Source: Tardiphaga sp. (GTDB lineage Bacteria; Pseudomonadota; Alphaproteobacteria; Rhizobiales; Xanthobacteraceae). From it: DNA of 6,858 bases. A program made the position numbers and the translations under genes. Under the pieces are notes generated by a model. That model did not search any database. It was not told the DNA's origin and saw nothing but the letters and a program-made list of their open reading frames with translations. How positions within the stretch are numbered: the first letter of the stretch is position 1; each line of letters opens with the position of its first letter. Below are positions 6,508 to 6,858 of this stretch, piece after piece. The stretch spans positions 1 to 6,858 of the forward strand of contig JAQGJF010000114.1 in the NCBI GenBank assembly GCA_028290765.1, written 5' to 3'.

Positions 6508-6858
6508 GCAGCATCCCCCTCAACATCGCCCTCAATATCGCCCTTGGCCCGCGCTACCGCCTCGGAGACACGGCGCGGCGTCATCGGGGTTTCGCTGAAC
6601 CTGGCACCGATGTCGCGAAATGCGTCCGCCAGCGCGTTGGCGATGGTCGCCGGCGGGGCGATGGCGCCGCCCTCGCCCATCCCCTTGACGCCATGCTGGG
6701 TGTTGTGGGCAGGCGAAACGAAATGCCGGATCGCGATCCGTGGGATTTCCGGCGCGCACGGCATCATATAATCGCCGAACGTCGTGGCGAGCGGTTCACC
6801 CGCCGCGTCATATGGCGACTCTTCGTACAGCGCCGTACCGATGCCCTGGGCGATGCCG
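6504..6858 (-). CDS. Molybdenum hydroxylase large (Mo-pterin) subunit, C-terminal part, runs off right edge
   Basis: C-terminal 117 residues of the catalytic subunit of the xanthine dehydrogenase / CO dehydrogenase family; complete members are about 750-800 residues, so most of the gene and its start lie beyond the window. The visible part starts in GIAQGIGTALYEE, the pterin-contacting loop of the last domain, and continues through FGDYMMPCAPEIP and GVKGMGEGGAIAPP. The glutamate in GVKGMGE matches the glutamate that acts as active-site base in xanthine oxidoreductases and is conserved in CoxL. TPRRV near the end is the usual family C-terminus (LTPxRVW). The active-site loop that would separate true CO dehydrogenase (form I, AYRCSFR) from other hydroxylases is upstream of the window edge, so the substrate cannot be called. 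First gene of the transcript within the window; overlaps the FAD subunit by 4 nt. Confidence 0.93.
   Translation of the reverse strand, partial: GIAQGIGTALYEESPYDAAGEPLATTFGDYMMPCAPEIPRIAIRHFVSPAHNTQHGVKGMGEGGAIAPPATIANALADAFRDIGARFSETPMTPRRVSEAVARAKGDIEGDVEGDAA
6517..6540. repeat. Two tandem 12-nt units in the 3' end of the large-subunit gene
   Basis: CCCTCAACATCG (6517-6528) followed by CCCTCAATATCG (6529-6540), differing at one base. The unit length is a multiple of three, so it adds codons without breaking the frame; read on the minus strand it gives the acidic tail GDIEGDVEGD just after the conserved domain. Confidence 0.6.

Overview
The window looks like chromosomal DNA from a high-GC alphaproteobacterium. 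Strong G/C bias at third codon positions, long antisense shadow frames and the type of intergenic palindrome at 5019-5175 fit the Bradyrhizobium / Rhodopseudomonas group best. The genus is an inference from general familiarity, not from a search. There is no rRNA, tRNA, CRISPR array, transposase or phage gene in the window.

Layout, left to right. (1) 1-1812, minus strand: a two-gene unit read right to left. A zinc-independent medium-chain dehydrogenase/reductase of the quinone-oxidoreductase type comes first and overlaps by 4 nt (ATGA) with an acyl-CoA synthetase (AMP-forming) that runs off the left edge. (2) 1813-2228: a roughly 0.4 kb gap between divergent units, which must hold promoters in both directions. 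I see one weak inverted repeat in it and no gene. (3) 2229-4972, plus strand: a complete, tightly packed ABC importer of the nitrate/sulfonate/taurine (NitT/TauT, SsuA/NMT1-like) class, made of a Tat-exported substrate-binding protein, an ATPase and a permease, with gaps of 4 nt and 1 nt. (4) 4973-5206: the space between convergent units, holding a 157-bp element bounded by perfect 19-nt inverted arms with further hairpins inside. (5) 5207-6858, minus strand: a molybdenum hydroxylase of the xanthine dehydrogenase / aerobic CO dehydrogenase family. It is transcribed as large (Mo-pterin) subunit, FAD subunit, [2Fe-2S] subunit, joined by two 4-nt overlaps (ATGA and GTGA). The large subunit is cut by the right edge.

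How the genes may work together: an importer for a small organic, possibly anionic or heterocyclic compound sits beside a molybdenum hydroxylase, which adds water-derived oxygen to aromatic or N-heterocyclic carbons or aldehydes. Next to it are a CoA ligase and an NAD(P)H-type oxidoreductase. Uptake, hydroxylation, CoA activation and redox processing of one substrate is an attractive reading, but only the gene families are visible; the substrate is not. The individual families are well known. The points most worth checking are the structured repeat, the atypical second iron-sulfur motif of the small subunit (CRCSGS in place of the usual CRCTGY), and the possible common regulation of the divergent units.
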